From Ruminococcus sp. YE71 (lineage in GTDB: Bacteria; Bacillota; Clostridia; Oscillospirales; Ruminococcaceae), in the NCBI RefSeq assembly GCF_900119155.1, contig NZ_FPIR01000010.1, forward strand, positions 74,786-138,785: 64,000 nucleotides of DNA, given 5' to 3'. Numbering within the stretch: the first letter of the stretch is position 1; the number at the start of each line of letters is the position of its first letter. Below are positions 16,844 to 24,807 of the stretch, in pieces. The notes below the pieces were generated by a model that saw only the letters and a program-made list of their open reading frames with translations, ran no database searches and was not told the origin of the DNA. The position numbers and the translations under genes are program-made.

Positions 16844-18379
16844 ATGGCAAAGAAAAGCGCTACTTACAGCGCAAAAACAGATACCCACGCCGAACATAAA
16901 CATCTGTTCGGTTCGAGCGGAAATTCCGACTTCATCGTTAATATGACCCCCGAGGGAACACATAAGCTCTGCGGTATCTACAGCATCATCGCTATGCTCC
17001 TCGTGGCGCTGTCCAGCGTGCCTTACTACATCTCGAAGGCTGTGGGCACAGGCAGCGACTACATGATGCTCAGGACAGAAAACAACGAGACGCTCATCTT
17101 CCTCATCATGACCCTGCTCATCGCGTCGGGCTTCATCGGGATGCTTATTTTCATGATAGCCTGCGTAAAGAGAGAGGTCGTCATCGGCAGGAATAAGGCG
17201 CTGCTGCTCTTCGCGCTGTCGCTCGTTTCATCGGTGATCTCGACTATCGCATCTGCCGACCGCGGAACGGCTTTCTACGGATACCTCGACCGCGATGAAG
17301 GTCTTGTATCCCTCGTGGGCTACCTCGGATTCTTCACCATCGGCATCTGCCTTACCGACGCTGACTGGAGACGCCGCGCCGCCAATACCGTTATCGGCAT
17401 CGGCACCGTCAACGCCGTCATGGGCATCCTTCAGAGCATCCCCGCTCTCTCGAAGTGGATTCCCAGCTACTATAACTACCTGTTCCTCGGCTACAAGTCC
17501 AGCGTGCGCGTCGCCGAGTACTTCAACGCTTACGCCGCTTACGACGCTTCCTACGCCGCCGACGGCTTCACCTGCTCGCCTTTCGCTCTTGCGGCTATGC
17601 TCACCATCGCATCAGCCTTTGCAGTCAACAAGGCGGCTCATACCGACAAGACCGCTTCGCGCATCGTCTGCCTCATCTGCACAGGCATCATGAGCGGCGC
17701 TGCCATCGTGACCCAGACCTTCCCCGCTATGCTGGGAGTGGGCTGCGTGCTGCTTGTCACCCTCATCACCTCCGCCGCTTCAAAGAGCGGCAAGACCGCT
17801 GTCATCACCTCTGCACTGGCACTGGCGGCAGCAGGCTGCATCGCGGCAGGCATAGTTCTTACCGACAACTTCCGCATGAGCAACGAACAGATAATCTTTA
17901 CCGACTCCTTCGAGCGTCTCGGTATCGCCTTCAATGCCCATACCGAGCACGATGACAGCATCTATTCCGCCCTCTGGTATGACGGCACTCTCGTGTTCAA
18001 GGAGTACCCCGTGATAGGCGTGGGTCCCGACAACTGGGGAGCTATGTACATGAACGGCTACGGCATGGAGACCGACCGCACCTACAATGAGGTATTCGAT
18101 ACCGCCATCACACGCGGCGCAATCGGCGCGGTCATCTACCTTGCGATCATCATCCTGACCTTCGGCAAGGCTTGCAGACTGCTGAAAGCCGCCTGCACCG
18201 GCAAGGCTGACAAGGCGGTCGGCATCGGCGCTTTCACCGCGTTCCTCTGCTTCTTCATCCAGTCGATGTTCAACACCACCTCGGTCTGCTCGACCCCCTA
18301 CTTCTACTTCACCATCGGTCTGATATGGAGCTACGAGGCTCTGAACAGGCTCTTCCCGAAGAAAAAAGCAGAAAACTGA
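16844..18379 (+). CDS. O-antigen-ligase-like polytopic membrane protein
   Basis: Protein of 511 residues with about eleven hydrophobic segments. A large extracytoplasmic loop toward the C-terminal half carries a motif typical of the Wzy/WaaL (O-antigen ligase) family, VFKEYPVIGVGPDNWG, so it probably polymerises or ligates a surface glycan. The ATG at 16844 lies eight bases after ACAGGAGTG; a TTG six bases earlier is less likely. It is followed by an unknown membrane protein, acpS and nnr in what looks like one operon. A second protein with the same motif pattern is at 53778. The substrate is unknown. Confidence 0.75.
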   Translation: MAKKSATYSAKTDTHAEHKHLFGSSGNSDFIVNMTPEGTHKLCGIYSIIAMLLVALSSVPYYISKAVGTGSDYMMLRTENNETLIFLIMTLLIASGFIGMLIFMIACVKREVVIGRNKALLLFALSLVSSVISTIASADRGTAFYGYLDRDEGLVSLVGYLGFFTIGICLTDADWRRRAANTVIGIGTVNAVMGILQSIPALSKWIPSYYNYLFLGYKSSVRVAEYFNAYAAYDASYAADGFTCSPFALAAMLTIASAFAVNKAAHTDKTASRIVCLICTGIMSGAAIVTQTFPAMLGVGCVLLVTLITSAASKSGKTAVITSALALAAAGCIAAGIVLTDNFRMSNEQIIFTDSFERLGIAFNAHTEHDDSIYSALWYDGTLVFKEYPVIGVGPDNWGAMYMNGYGMETDRTYNEVFDTAITRGAIGAVIYLAIIILTFGKACRLLKAACTGKADKAVGIGAFTAFLCFFIQSMFNTTSVCSTPYFYFTIGLIWSYEALNRLFPKKKAEN

Positions 18380-18401
18380 AACGACAGGAGCATAAAGATA
18401 A

Positions 18402-18914
18402 ATGGACGTTTTCAAGGAATTCATCGTCAAAAAAGAGATAGGCACCCGTGAGAGGCTGAGCATACTGTTCATCATGGTGGGAGCGGTGGCTCTCGGCTTC
18501 TCGTTCATCGGACTGCTTCTGGGGACGGCTCTGCGGAGCATCAGCGTGATACTCGCCCTCGGCTGCGGCTGGGGCGGCTGGAAGCTGGTGACAAAGTTCT
18601 TCGTCGAGTACGAATACGCCCTCACCAACAAGGATCTCGACATCGACAAGATCACCAATCAGGCATCCCGCAAGCGTCTCTGCACCGTTGACATGACAAA
18701 GGTCACCGAGTACGGCAGAATAGACGAGGATTTTGCTGTGGGCGGCGATGAGACTGTTGTGCAGGCGACCGCGAACAATCCCGAGCTCACCGACTTTTTC
18801 CTCAGATTCGATCACAAGGATCACGGCAAGACCGTCCTGCTCTTCACCCCGAGCACCGAGCTGATGGATCTCATCATGACAAGTGCCCCGAGAAACGCAA
18901 GGAACAAACTGTGA
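18402..18914 (+). CDS. Small membrane protein, DUF6106-like
   Basis: Protein of 170 residues with two adjacent membrane helices (about 22-42 and 45-63), followed by a cytoplasmic beta-rich domain with YEYALTNKDLDIDKI, a pattern that also appears in bacterial PH-like (YdbS-type) proteins. The similarity to DUF6106 is from memory and only approximate. The ribosome site is ACAGGAG. Its stop overlaps the GTG start of acpS (GTGA), so they are translationally coupled. Confidence 0.6.
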   Translation: MDVFKEFIVKKEIGTRERLSILFIMVGAVALGFSFIGLLLGTALRSISVILALGCGWGGWKLVTKFFVEYEYALTNKDLDIDKITNQASRKRLCTVDMTKVTEYGRIDEDFAVGGDETVVQATANNPELTDFFLRFDHKDHGKTVLLFTPSTELMDLIMTSAPRNARNKL

Positions 18915-19273
18915 TCTACGGTATCGGCTGCGACATCACCGAGATCGCGAGGATGAGGCGGGCTGCCGAAAAGGAACACTTCGTCAGACGCGCGTTTTCC
19001 GAACAGGAACGTCAGCGCTTTGACGGGATGCGCGACCCCTGCGAGAGCATGGCAGGTGCGTGGGCTGCCAAGGAAGCCTTCGGAAAGGCTCTGCACACTG
19101 GCGTTTCGGGTTTCTCGCTCGACGAGGTGAGCGTGCTGCACGGCGAAAACGGCGAACCCTATCTCGAACTGACGGGCAACGCCGCAAAAGCCGCCGAGGG
19201 GCTCACCGTCCACATCTCCATTTCCCACGAACATGACTACGCGCAGGCGTTCTGCGTGTTAGAAAAGGACTGA
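18911..19273 (+). CDS. acpS: Holo-[acyl-carrier-protein] synthase
   Basis: Protein of 120 residues that transfers the 4'-phosphopantetheine arm of CoA to acyl carrier protein for fatty acid synthesis. The signatures are GIGCDITEIARM at the N terminus (Mg-binding Asp8) and AWAAKEAFGKAL with the catalytic Glu. The length is normal. It starts at a GTG overlapping the preceding stop. It is followed after four bases by the NAD(P)HX repair gene, an arrangement common in Gram-positive bacteria. Confidence 0.95.
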   Translation: MIYGIGCDITEIARMRRAAEKEHFVRRAFSEQERQRFDGMRDPCESMAGAWAAKEAFGKALHTGVSGFSLDEVSVLHGENGEPYLELTGNAAKAAEGLTVHISISHEHDYAQAFCVLEKD

Positions 19274-19277
19274 TAGT

Positions 19278-20795
19278 ATGGATAGGATACTTACTCCGCA
19301 GCAGATGAAAAATGCCGAGTCAGCAAGCGCTGAACTCGGCGTTTCGCTTTGGGATCTGATGAACAACGCGGGCGAGGCGCTGGCGGACTGTGTGTACACC
19401 CTCGCCAGCTCGGACAGCGCTGAGCCCGTCAGGGCGGCTGTGCTCTGCGGCAGCGGAAACAACGGCGGCGACGGCTTCGTCTGCGCCCGTCAGCTTGAAG
19501 AAAACGGCCTCAAGGTCACCGTCTACCTGCTGGGCGAGCCAAAGACAGACCTTGCAAAACGCGCATTTACGCTTTGCGAGGGGATGGATATCCGCCGCGA
19601 GACGGATGACGAACTCTTCAAAGCCGACTTTATTATCGACTGTGTGTTCGGCACGGGATTCCACGGCGAACTCAGTACGGAACTGAAAGAGCTCTTCGGC
19701 AGGATACAGGATTCGGGGGCGAAGCTCATCGCCTGCGACTGCCCCAGCGGCGTCAACTGCATGACGGGTCAGGCCGCCGTGGGAACGCTGAGATGCGCTC
19801 ACACCGTGACCTTCCACGCGGCGAAGCTGGGTATGTGCCTGAAACCTGCGAGGGCTTTCTGCGGCGAAGTCACCGTCCGCAGCATCGGCATCCCCGCGGG
19901 GTGGGAAGAACGGCTCGCCGACCCGACTCGCATTACCGAGCCACTCGCCTACGACCTGCACCGCGCACTCCCCCTCCGACCAGAACACAGCCACAAGGGC
20001 ACTTTCGGTCGGCTGCTGATGGTCTGCGGCTGTGAGAGCTACATCGGCGCGGCGGCGATAGCGTCGAGGGCTGCCCTCCGAAGCGGCTGCGGCATCACCG
20101 AACTCGCCGCCCCGAAGGAGGTCATCCGCACCATTGCAGGCACGGCTCCCGAGTGCGTCTACACTCCCCTGCCCTGCGATGAGGACGGCTTCATCACCGC
20201 CGACGCCCTGCCGATACTCCTCGCCCACGCGAAGAACTGCACCGCCGCGGTCATCGGCTGCGGACTCGGGCAGACCGAGGGCACGGCGGCAGTCGTCGAG
20301 GGACTTGTGAAAAACCTCGAAATACCGCTTATTATCGACGCAGACGGAATAAATCAGCTGGCGAAGAATATAGATGTACTGAGGGACAAGAACTGTGAGG
20401 TGTTGCTCACTCCGCACATCGGCGAGCTGGCACGGCTCTGCGGCGTAACTGCGGCGCAGGCTTCCGCCGACCGCTACGCGCTTGGGCTGGAACTTTCGGC
20501 GAAGTACGGCGTCACCGTCCACGCAAAGGACAGCACGACGCTGACCTTCTCGGAGGGCAGCTGCCGCGTCTCGAACTTCGGCTGCTCCGCGCTGGCGAAG
20601 GGCGGCTCAGGCGATATGCTGGCAGGACTGACAGGCTCGATGGCGGCGCAGGGCGTACCGCTTGAGACCGCGTGCAGGCTCGGCTCGTACATCATGGGAC
20701 GCACCGCCGAACTTCTCTGCGAGGGCAGCTCGCCCGCGGCTGTTACCGCCACCGACATCATCGCGGAACTGCGGCATTCGCTCATGGTCTTGTGA
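19278..20795 (+). CDS. nnr: Bifunctional NAD(P)H-hydrate epimerase / ADP-dependent dehydratase
   Basis: Metabolite-repair enzyme of 505 residues. The N-terminal YjeF-N domain (about 1-215) epimerises R- to S-NAD(P)HX; it has CGSGNNGGDGFVCARQL and the DCVFGTGF loop. The C-terminal carbohydrate-kinase-like domain (about 225-500) dehydrates S-NAD(P)HX with ADP; it has KGTFGRLLMVCG, LIIDADGIN, LTPHIGELARL and KGGSGDMLAG. All key motifs are present. It ends with a strong terminator. Confidence 0.95.
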   Translation: MDRILTPQQMKNAESASAELGVSLWDLMNNAGEALADCVYTLASSDSAEPVRAAVLCGSGNNGGDGFVCARQLEENGLKVTVYLLGEPKTDLAKRAFTLCEGMDIRRETDDELFKADFIIDCVFGTGFHGELSTELKELFGRIQDSGAKLIACDCPSGVNCMTGQAAVGTLRCAHTVTFHAAKLGMCLKPARAFCGEVTVRSIGIPAGWEERLADPTRITEPLAYDLHRALPLRPEHSHKGTFGRLLMVCGCESYIGAAAIASRAALRSGCGITELAAPKEVIRTIAGTAPECVYTPLPCDEDGFITADALPILLAHAKNCTAAVIGCGLGQTEGTAAVVEGLVKNLEIPLIIDADGINQLAKNIDVLRDKNCEVLLTPHIGELARLCGVTAAQASADRYALGLELSAKYGVTVHAKDSTTLTFSEGSCRVSNFGCSALAKGGSGDMLAGLTGSMAAQGVPLETACRLGSYIMGRTAELLCEGSSPAAVTATDIIAELRHSLMVL

Positions 20796-20804
20796 ACCGA
20801 ACTC

Positions 20805-20831
20805 TCCCCCTCATCCGAGGGGGATTTTTTT
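20805..20831 (+). terminator. Terminator after nnr
   Basis: TCCCCCTC and GAGGGGGA pair around ATCC, followed by seven T. The T-run runs straight into the GGAGG of the next gene, so expression of that gene may depend on readthrough. Confidence 0.85.
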
Positions 20832-20842
20832 GGAGGTACACT

Positions 20843-21325
20843 ATGAAGATAACCTGCGTTTGTCCGTTCGTCTGCGCTGCGGCAGTCATGCTCTGCTCCT
20901 GCGGCGCAAAGTCCGCCGACCCCGACCGTCCTCTGCCCGAGAATTTCTCGGTAACCGCCGAGATGACCGACGGCGATTTCGCCTGCACCGCCGAGATGAC
21001 CCGCTCCGCAAATGGCTGGGACATCGTCATGACCGCCCCCGAGACCGTCGAGGGTGTCAGCTTCCACATCACGGGCGAGAACATGACCATCCGTTCGGGT
21101 GAGCTGAGCTTCACCACGCCCCACGAGGACATTTTGCAGGCTTCACCGGTCCGACTCACCGCGGCGGTTCTCGACCGATGCGTTAAGCACCGCACCGAAG
21201 GCGAGCTCTACGGTCAGCACTACGCCGCCGAACTTGACGGAGGACAGCCCGTTCAGCTGGTGGCGGGAACAGATTTTTCGGTAACTTTCTGCGATTTTTC
21301 TGAGGTAAACGATTACGACACTTGA
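20843..21325 (+). CDS. Small secreted lipoprotein
   Basis: Protein of 160 residues starting at an ATG six bases after TGGAGG. Residues 1-20 form a lipoprotein signal ending in a Cys-rich lipobox (MLCSC), then GAKSADPDRPLP and a beta-strand-rich domain with DGDFACTAEM and GWDIVMTAPETVEGV. Similar small lipoproteins of unknown role are frequent in clostridia. No promoter of its own is seen, so it probably depends on readthrough from nnr. The promoter of the next gene overlaps its stop codon. Confidence 0.75.
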   Translation: MKITCVCPFVCAAAVMLCSCGAKSADPDRPLPENFSVTAEMTDGDFACTAEMTRSANGWDIVMTAPETVEGVSFHITGENMTIRSGELSFTTPHEDILQASPVRLTAAVLDRCVKHRTEGELYGQHYAAELDGGQPVQLVAGTDFSVTFCDFSEVNDYDT

Positions 21326-21350
21326 AAAAACGTGCGCAATATGGTATAAT
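21322..21350 (+). promoter_or_regulatory. Promoter overlapping the lipoprotein stop
   Basis: TTGAAA at 21322-21327, 17-base spacer, TATAAT at 21345-21350, leading into a 100-base leader. Confidence 0.7.
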
Positions 21351-21450
21351 TAATCAAGGACAAGCGTTTTCGCGAAGTCCGCCGACCGCAGGCACCGCTT
21401 TCGGTCGGTACGGAATACAGACGAGACACAATTGAGGACAACAATATCAG

Positions 21451-22044
21451 ATGAGATTCACAGGAAGATTTTACGGCAGGATGGCGATCTTCGCAGGGGG
21501 CTTCACGGTGCTTTCAAACCTGCTGCTGCAAACAGCCTTTGACCGCGTGACTATCGACCACGAAAGTTCGCAGACGGTATGGTTCATCGTTCTGCCAGTG
21601 TTGTTCGCGGCCGCCACCTGCGCTTTCTGCCTGTGGATGGCGGTTCACCACACGAACGTACTGCGAAGGTACGAGTGGCATCTGAAAGACGGCAGGGAAA
21701 AGATGTTCTATCTGCTGTTCGCGGCGGTACTAGTCGCGTTCACGGCGGCTGATATGGGCTTTCTGCTCAGCAAGCTGATACCCATCATCGACAACTCCCT
21801 CGCCTACGCAGTCAAGGACGCACAGATCAGAAACACAACGCCCGAGATCGAAGCCGCACAGATAGCCGACCTCGAAAAACGTGCCGCAGATTACAGAAAA
21901 CTCGCAAAGATAATGGCTGCCTGCGTGCTTGGGGTCAAGAGTGCTGCATACATCATCGCAGCGCCGAAGCTCACAGCAGTTTACCGCGACCCGCCCGACT
22001 ACTGGAGCGGAAAGAAAAAATGGCAGAAGGTCAAGAGGATATAG
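21451..22044 (+). CDS. Unknown four-helix membrane protein
   Basis: Protein of 197 residues with hydrophobic segments at about 10-28, 43-64, 86-108 and 150-172. Between the third and fourth lies a charged helical stretch (PEIEAAQIADLEKRAADYRK). The C terminus is basic. I do not recognise the family. GAGGACAA lies before the ATG. It ends nine bases before the AraC regulator, so the two form an operon. Confidence 0.6.
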   Translation: MRFTGRFYGRMAIFAGGFTVLSNLLLQTAFDRVTIDHESSQTVWFIVLPVLFAAATCAFCLWMAVHHTNVLRRYEWHLKDGREKMFYLLFAAVLVAFTAADMGFLLSKLIPIIDNSLAYAVKDAQIRNTTPEIEAAQIADLEKRAADYRKLAKIMAACVLGVKSAAYIIAAPKLTAVYRDPPDYWSGKKKWQKVKRI

Positions 22045-22053
22045 GAGGAGAAT

Positions 22054-22866
22054 ATGTATTTTTCAGATTTCCCGATCGTCGGCGGCGAAACAAGACTGCC
22101 GATATATCTGTTCACAGCAGGCCACAACCTGTTTCAATACCACGTCATCCGCAACGAGGGCTACTATCACCCTCAGATAATTTTCTGCACCAAGGGCAGC
22201 GGCACACTCATCGTTGACGGCGTTGAGTACCGCATCAACCCGAACTGCGGATTCTTTCTGCCCAAGGGCTACCCCCACGAGTACTACACGAACGGCGATG
22301 TGTGGGACACCTACTGGGTCGCAGGCGGCGGCGACGGCTTCTACAATATGCTGGAAACGATGGAGCTCACGACGCCGAAAGTGTTTAAGCTCGGCGACGT
22401 TTCGCGCCTTGAACGCATCCTCAACCGCATCCACGAGACGCTGACCGCCGACAGCATTTTCGGAAACTACCGCGCATCGGCGCTGCTCTACGATTTTCTG
22501 ATTGAGTTCTACCGCATCATCTCGGGCGAAGAGGAGCAGTCCAAGCCCTCCGCACCCCTCGTCCGCGCTATCGACTACATCAACGGACATTTCAGCGAGA
22601 AGATCACGATGGATGATCTGTGCAACGTCTCGGGCGTGTCCAAGCAGCACCTCTGCCGCCTGTTCCGCAAGTCGATGAACTGCCGTCCCACCGAATACAT
22701 CGCGAAATGCCGCATCAAAGCCGCCAAGGAGCAGCTCATCACCACCGAAAAGCCCGTCGAGGACATCGCGGTCGAAACAGGCTTCTGCACGGCAGGCTAC
22801 TTCTGCAAGCTCTTCAAACGCCACGAGGGCTGCACGCCCGGCGAGTACCGCACGGGGCTGCATTGA
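22054..22866 (+). CDS. AraC-family transcriptional regulator
   Basis: Protein of 270 residues: an N-terminal cupin-like ligand domain (about 15-85, YHPQIIFCTKGSGTLIVDG, GFFLPKGYPHEYY) and a C-terminal double HTH (about 170-268: ITMDDLCNVSGVSKQHLCRLF and VEDIAVETGFCTAGYFCKLFKRHEG). Such proteins usually respond to sugars. The effector is unknown, and there is no sugar-use gene next to it. GGAGGAG lies before the ATG. Confidence 0.92.
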   Translation: MYFSDFPIVGGETRLPIYLFTAGHNLFQYHVIRNEGYYHPQIIFCTKGSGTLIVDGVEYRINPNCGFFLPKGYPHEYYTNGDVWDTYWVAGGGDGFYNMLETMELTTPKVFKLGDVSRLERILNRIHETLTADSIFGNYRASALLYDFLIEFYRIISGEEEQSKPSAPLVRAIDYINGHFSEKITMDDLCNVSGVSKQHLCRLFRKSMNCRPTEYIAKCRIKAAKEQLITTEKPVEDIAVETGFCTAGYFCKLFKRHEGCTPGEYRTGLH

Positions 22867-22885
22867 GTGTGCTTTTCTCCCCTTG

Positions 22886-22995
22886 CCGTGCGAAGCTAAG
22901 GCGGATCCCTTTCCAAAGACTTTTAATATTTGAAGAATTTTGAGTAGATTTAGAAGTTTGATGTTGACCATTTCATGAGATTTGTTCTGAATAAA
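22886..22995 (+). repeat. Dispersed repeat family A, partial copy 2
   Basis: Lacks the left hairpin but keeps CCCTTTCCAAAGACTTTTAAT and CATTTCATGAGATT. Its CCGTGCGAAGCTAAG at 22886-22900 is the exact reverse complement of a 15-base insert in copy 4 at 46722. Confidence 0.65.
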
Positions 22996-23022
22996 TACTC
23001 ACTTATGTCAGAAAAAACCAAG

Positions 23023-23071
23023 CCATCGGGGATTGTTAAATTTCTATAATCGGGTTGACAAGCCCCGATGG
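23023..23071. promoter_or_regulatory. Inverted repeat around the -35 box of the riboswitch promoter
   Basis: CCATCGGGG (23023-23031) and CCCCGATGG (23063-23071) are perfect complements with further matching flanks (ACCA and TTG). The right arm sits in the spacer between -35 and -10, so this may be an operator. It could also be a hairpin ending upstream transcripts, but no T-run follows. Confidence 0.5.
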
Positions 23072-23083
23072 TTATGGTATAAT
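23055..23083 (+). promoter_or_regulatory. Promoter of the riboswitch-mntP transcript
   Basis: TTGACA at 23055-23060, 17-base spacer, TATAAT at 23078-23083. Confidence 0.85.
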
Positions 23084-23091
23084 AAGGTTTG

Positions 23092-23221
23092 TACAAGGGA
23101 GTAGCAGGCTCGGTGAGCAGCAAGTCAACATACTGGCGTTTGGAACGTCTGGCTTGCTTTGAATTGCGAGACTTGTGCATAGATGTTAAAGCTATGCACG
23201 GTCGTAATATACCCTTCTGAC
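23092..23221 (+). promoter_or_regulatory. yybP-ykoY manganese riboswitch
   Basis: The family's conserved pieces are visible: AAGGGAGTAGC at the 5' side, CAAGTCAACATACTGG, and GCGAGACTTGTGCAT followed by CTATGCAC and closing ACCCTT, which pairs with AAGGG. These riboswitches bind Mn2+ and turn on manganese exporters. The gene downstream, mntP, is exactly such an exporter, which supports the call. The expression platform is the hairpin at 23223. Confidence 0.9.
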
Positions 23222-23222
23222 T

Positions 23223-23250
23223 GTCATGGCTTTGCGTCATGACTTTTTTT
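23223..23250 (+). terminator. Riboswitch expression-platform terminator
   Basis: GTCATG and CATGAC pair around a short loop, followed by seven T, 16 bases before the mntP start. Mn2+ binding is expected to prevent its formation. Confidence 0.8.
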
Positions 23251-23266
23251 GTTGGAGGAATTTTTT

Positions 23267-23854
23267 GTGAGATTTTCTGCTGTATTTTTTGTCAACAGTC
23301 TGCTGCTCGGAGTCGGGCTCGCCATGGACGCGTTCTCGGTATCGCTTGCGAACGGCCTCAACGAGCCGAAAATGCGCCGTTTAAAGTCCATGTCTATCGC
23401 GGGGACGTTCGGTGCGTTTCAGGGGCTCATGCCGCTGATCGGGTGGTTCGTAGTCTGTACCGCCGCCGAGCTGTTCAAGAGCTTCCGCGTGCTGATTCCG
23501 TGGATCGCACTGATCCTGCTCTGCTGGATAGGCGGCAGTATGCTCAAAGAGGGTATCAAAGGCGGCGACGAGGACAGCAAAGTCGCAAGGCTCACCCCTG
23601 CCGCGCTGCTCACGCAGGGCATCGCGACCTCTATCGACGCGCTGTCTGTGGGCTTCACCATCTCGGACTACGGGTTTGTGATGGCGCTCGTCTGTTCTCT
23701 GCTCATCGCCGTCGTGACCTTCGGCATCAGTCTGACGGGCGTGCGTATCGGCAAGACCTTCGGCACAAAGCTCAGCGGAAAGGCGACGATCCTCGGCGGA
23801 ATTATTCTCATCGGCATCGGACTTGAGATATTTATCAAGGGTATCTTATCATAA
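23267..23854 (+). CDS. mntP: Manganese efflux pump MntP
   Basis: Six-helix membrane exporter of 195 residues that removes excess Mn2+. MntP hallmarks are the repeated acidic motif in helix one (LGVGLAMDAFSVSLANG) and in helix four (LLTQGIATSIDALSVGF), with the conserved Asp residues, and a C-terminal GIGLEIFIKGIL. I start at GTG 23267, eight bases after GGAGG; a TTG at 23249 lies before that site and is unlikely. It is controlled by the manganese riboswitch directly upstream. Confidence 0.93.
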   Translation: MRFSAVFFVNSLLLGVGLAMDAFSVSLANGLNEPKMRRLKSMSIAGTFGAFQGLMPLIGWFVVCTAAELFKSFRVLIPWIALILLCWIGGSMLKEGIKGGDEDSKVARLTPAALLTQGIATSIDALSVGFTISDYGFVMALVCSLLIAVVTFGISLTGVRIGKTFGTKLSGKATILGGIILIGIGLEIFIKGILS

Positions 23855-23886
23855 AATATTTTTGTTAACTTTGTTCTAAAAGAGCA

Positions 23887-23915
23887 TTGACAAAGACGGC
23901 GAATTATGATATAAT
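23887..23915 (+). promoter_or_regulatory. Promoter far upstream of the gene at 24154, or of a small RNA
   Basis: TTGACA at 23887-23892, 17-base spacer, TATAAT at 23910-23915. The 140 bases that follow are AT-rich, with one weak hairpin (AAATCG..CGATTT near 23953-23970). Confidence 0.7.
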
Positions 23916-24056
23916 ATATATACTACCTGTAATATTATGCCGAATGTTCTAAAATCGAACCTCCGATTTGTGCATGATTTATACTTAAACGATATTTTTA
24001 TATCATTTTTTTTACACTTTTTCTATGGGTATATTTAAAAAAATCCTAAAATAAAC

Positions 24057-24085
24057 TTGCATTTTCGGAAAAAACGTGTTATAAT
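24057..24085 (+). promoter_or_regulatory. Proximal promoter of the gene at 24154
   Basis: TTGCAT at 24057-24062, 17-base spacer, TATAAT at 24080-24085. Confidence 0.7.
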
Positions 24086-24153
24086 ATTATATAAGAACTA
24101 TGACTGTCGTGTCAGACGAACAGTATTTTATATATCAGGAAGGGAAGATCATT

Positions 24154-24666
24154 ATGACGTATATGCTCAATAGTATTGACGAAGCTGTTGACAGAAAGTT
24201 TCTTGTTACCAAGAGCTTGAGCAATCAGGTCAAGGCAGGAACATTAGTTCATATCATGGGAACTAAGGAGATCGACGACGGCGTCGTTGTAGATTATCGT
24301 GTGACCGACACAGGACAGGACTTTTCCATCAGATTTGCGGGTGTAAAGGAATTCTGCCAGTGGGCAAGACCTGATACCTTTATCGCTCGTTACTATGAGT
24401 CCTTCAGCCAGAAGGAGATCCTTCACTACATCAAAGTTAATAACCGCTCTTTCGCAAACTTCTGTCTGCCTATCATTCTGGGCGTAGTTGTTGTTGCGAT
24501 TATACTTGCTCTTATCATCAAGGGCACAGTAGGTGTTATTGTTGCTGTCGTTCTTTCTATCGCAGGCGTTGCGGCTTCTATGTTCCTTTACAATTCTCAG
24601 AAGAAGAACGTAAAGCTGAAGCTGTATCAGAAGGTCAGCACAAACTGGGGCATCGCGTTCAAGTAA
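24154..24666 (+). CDS. Unknown protein with two C-terminal membrane helices
   Basis: Protein of 170 residues. The start at 24154 follows AGGAAGGGAAG. The N-terminal ~100 residues look like a small soluble beta/alpha domain (LVTKSLSNQVKAGTLVHIMG, VVVDYRVTDTGQDFSIRF). Two membrane segments (about 107-127 and 129-149) and a basic tail follow. I do not recognise the family. Two promoters precede it and a strong terminator follows, so it is monocistronic. Confidence 0.65.
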   Translation: MTYMLNSIDEAVDRKFLVTKSLSNQVKAGTLVHIMGTKEIDDGVVVDYRVTDTGQDFSIRFAGVKEFCQWARPDTFIARYYESFSQKEILHYIKVNNRSFANFCLPIILGVVVVAIILALIIKGTVGVIVAVVLSIAGVAASMFLYNSQKKNVKLKLYQKVSTNWGIAFK

Positions 24667-24683
24667 TACTAATAAGCATAGTC

Positions 24684-24723
24684 AAAGCCATACGGGCAAG
24701 TTCCGTATGGCTTTCTTTTTTTT
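24684..24723 (+). terminator. Terminator with 12-bp stem
   Basis: AAAGCCATACGG and CCGTATGGCTTT pair, followed by C and nine T. Confidence 0.92.
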
Positions 24724-24760
24724 GTGTTCGTTTCTGTCAGCATAGTTTGATTTTGCGCAT

Positions 24761-24791
24761 AAAAAAACTGCGCAGCCATTGACTGCGCAGT
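24761..24791 (-). terminator. Terminator of the TerY-triad operon
   Basis: On the minus strand ACTGCGCAG and CTGCGCAGT pair and are followed by seven T. It lies 17 bases past the last gene of the operon. Confidence 0.88.
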
Positions 24792-24807
24792 CTGAAATCC
24801 GATGTGA

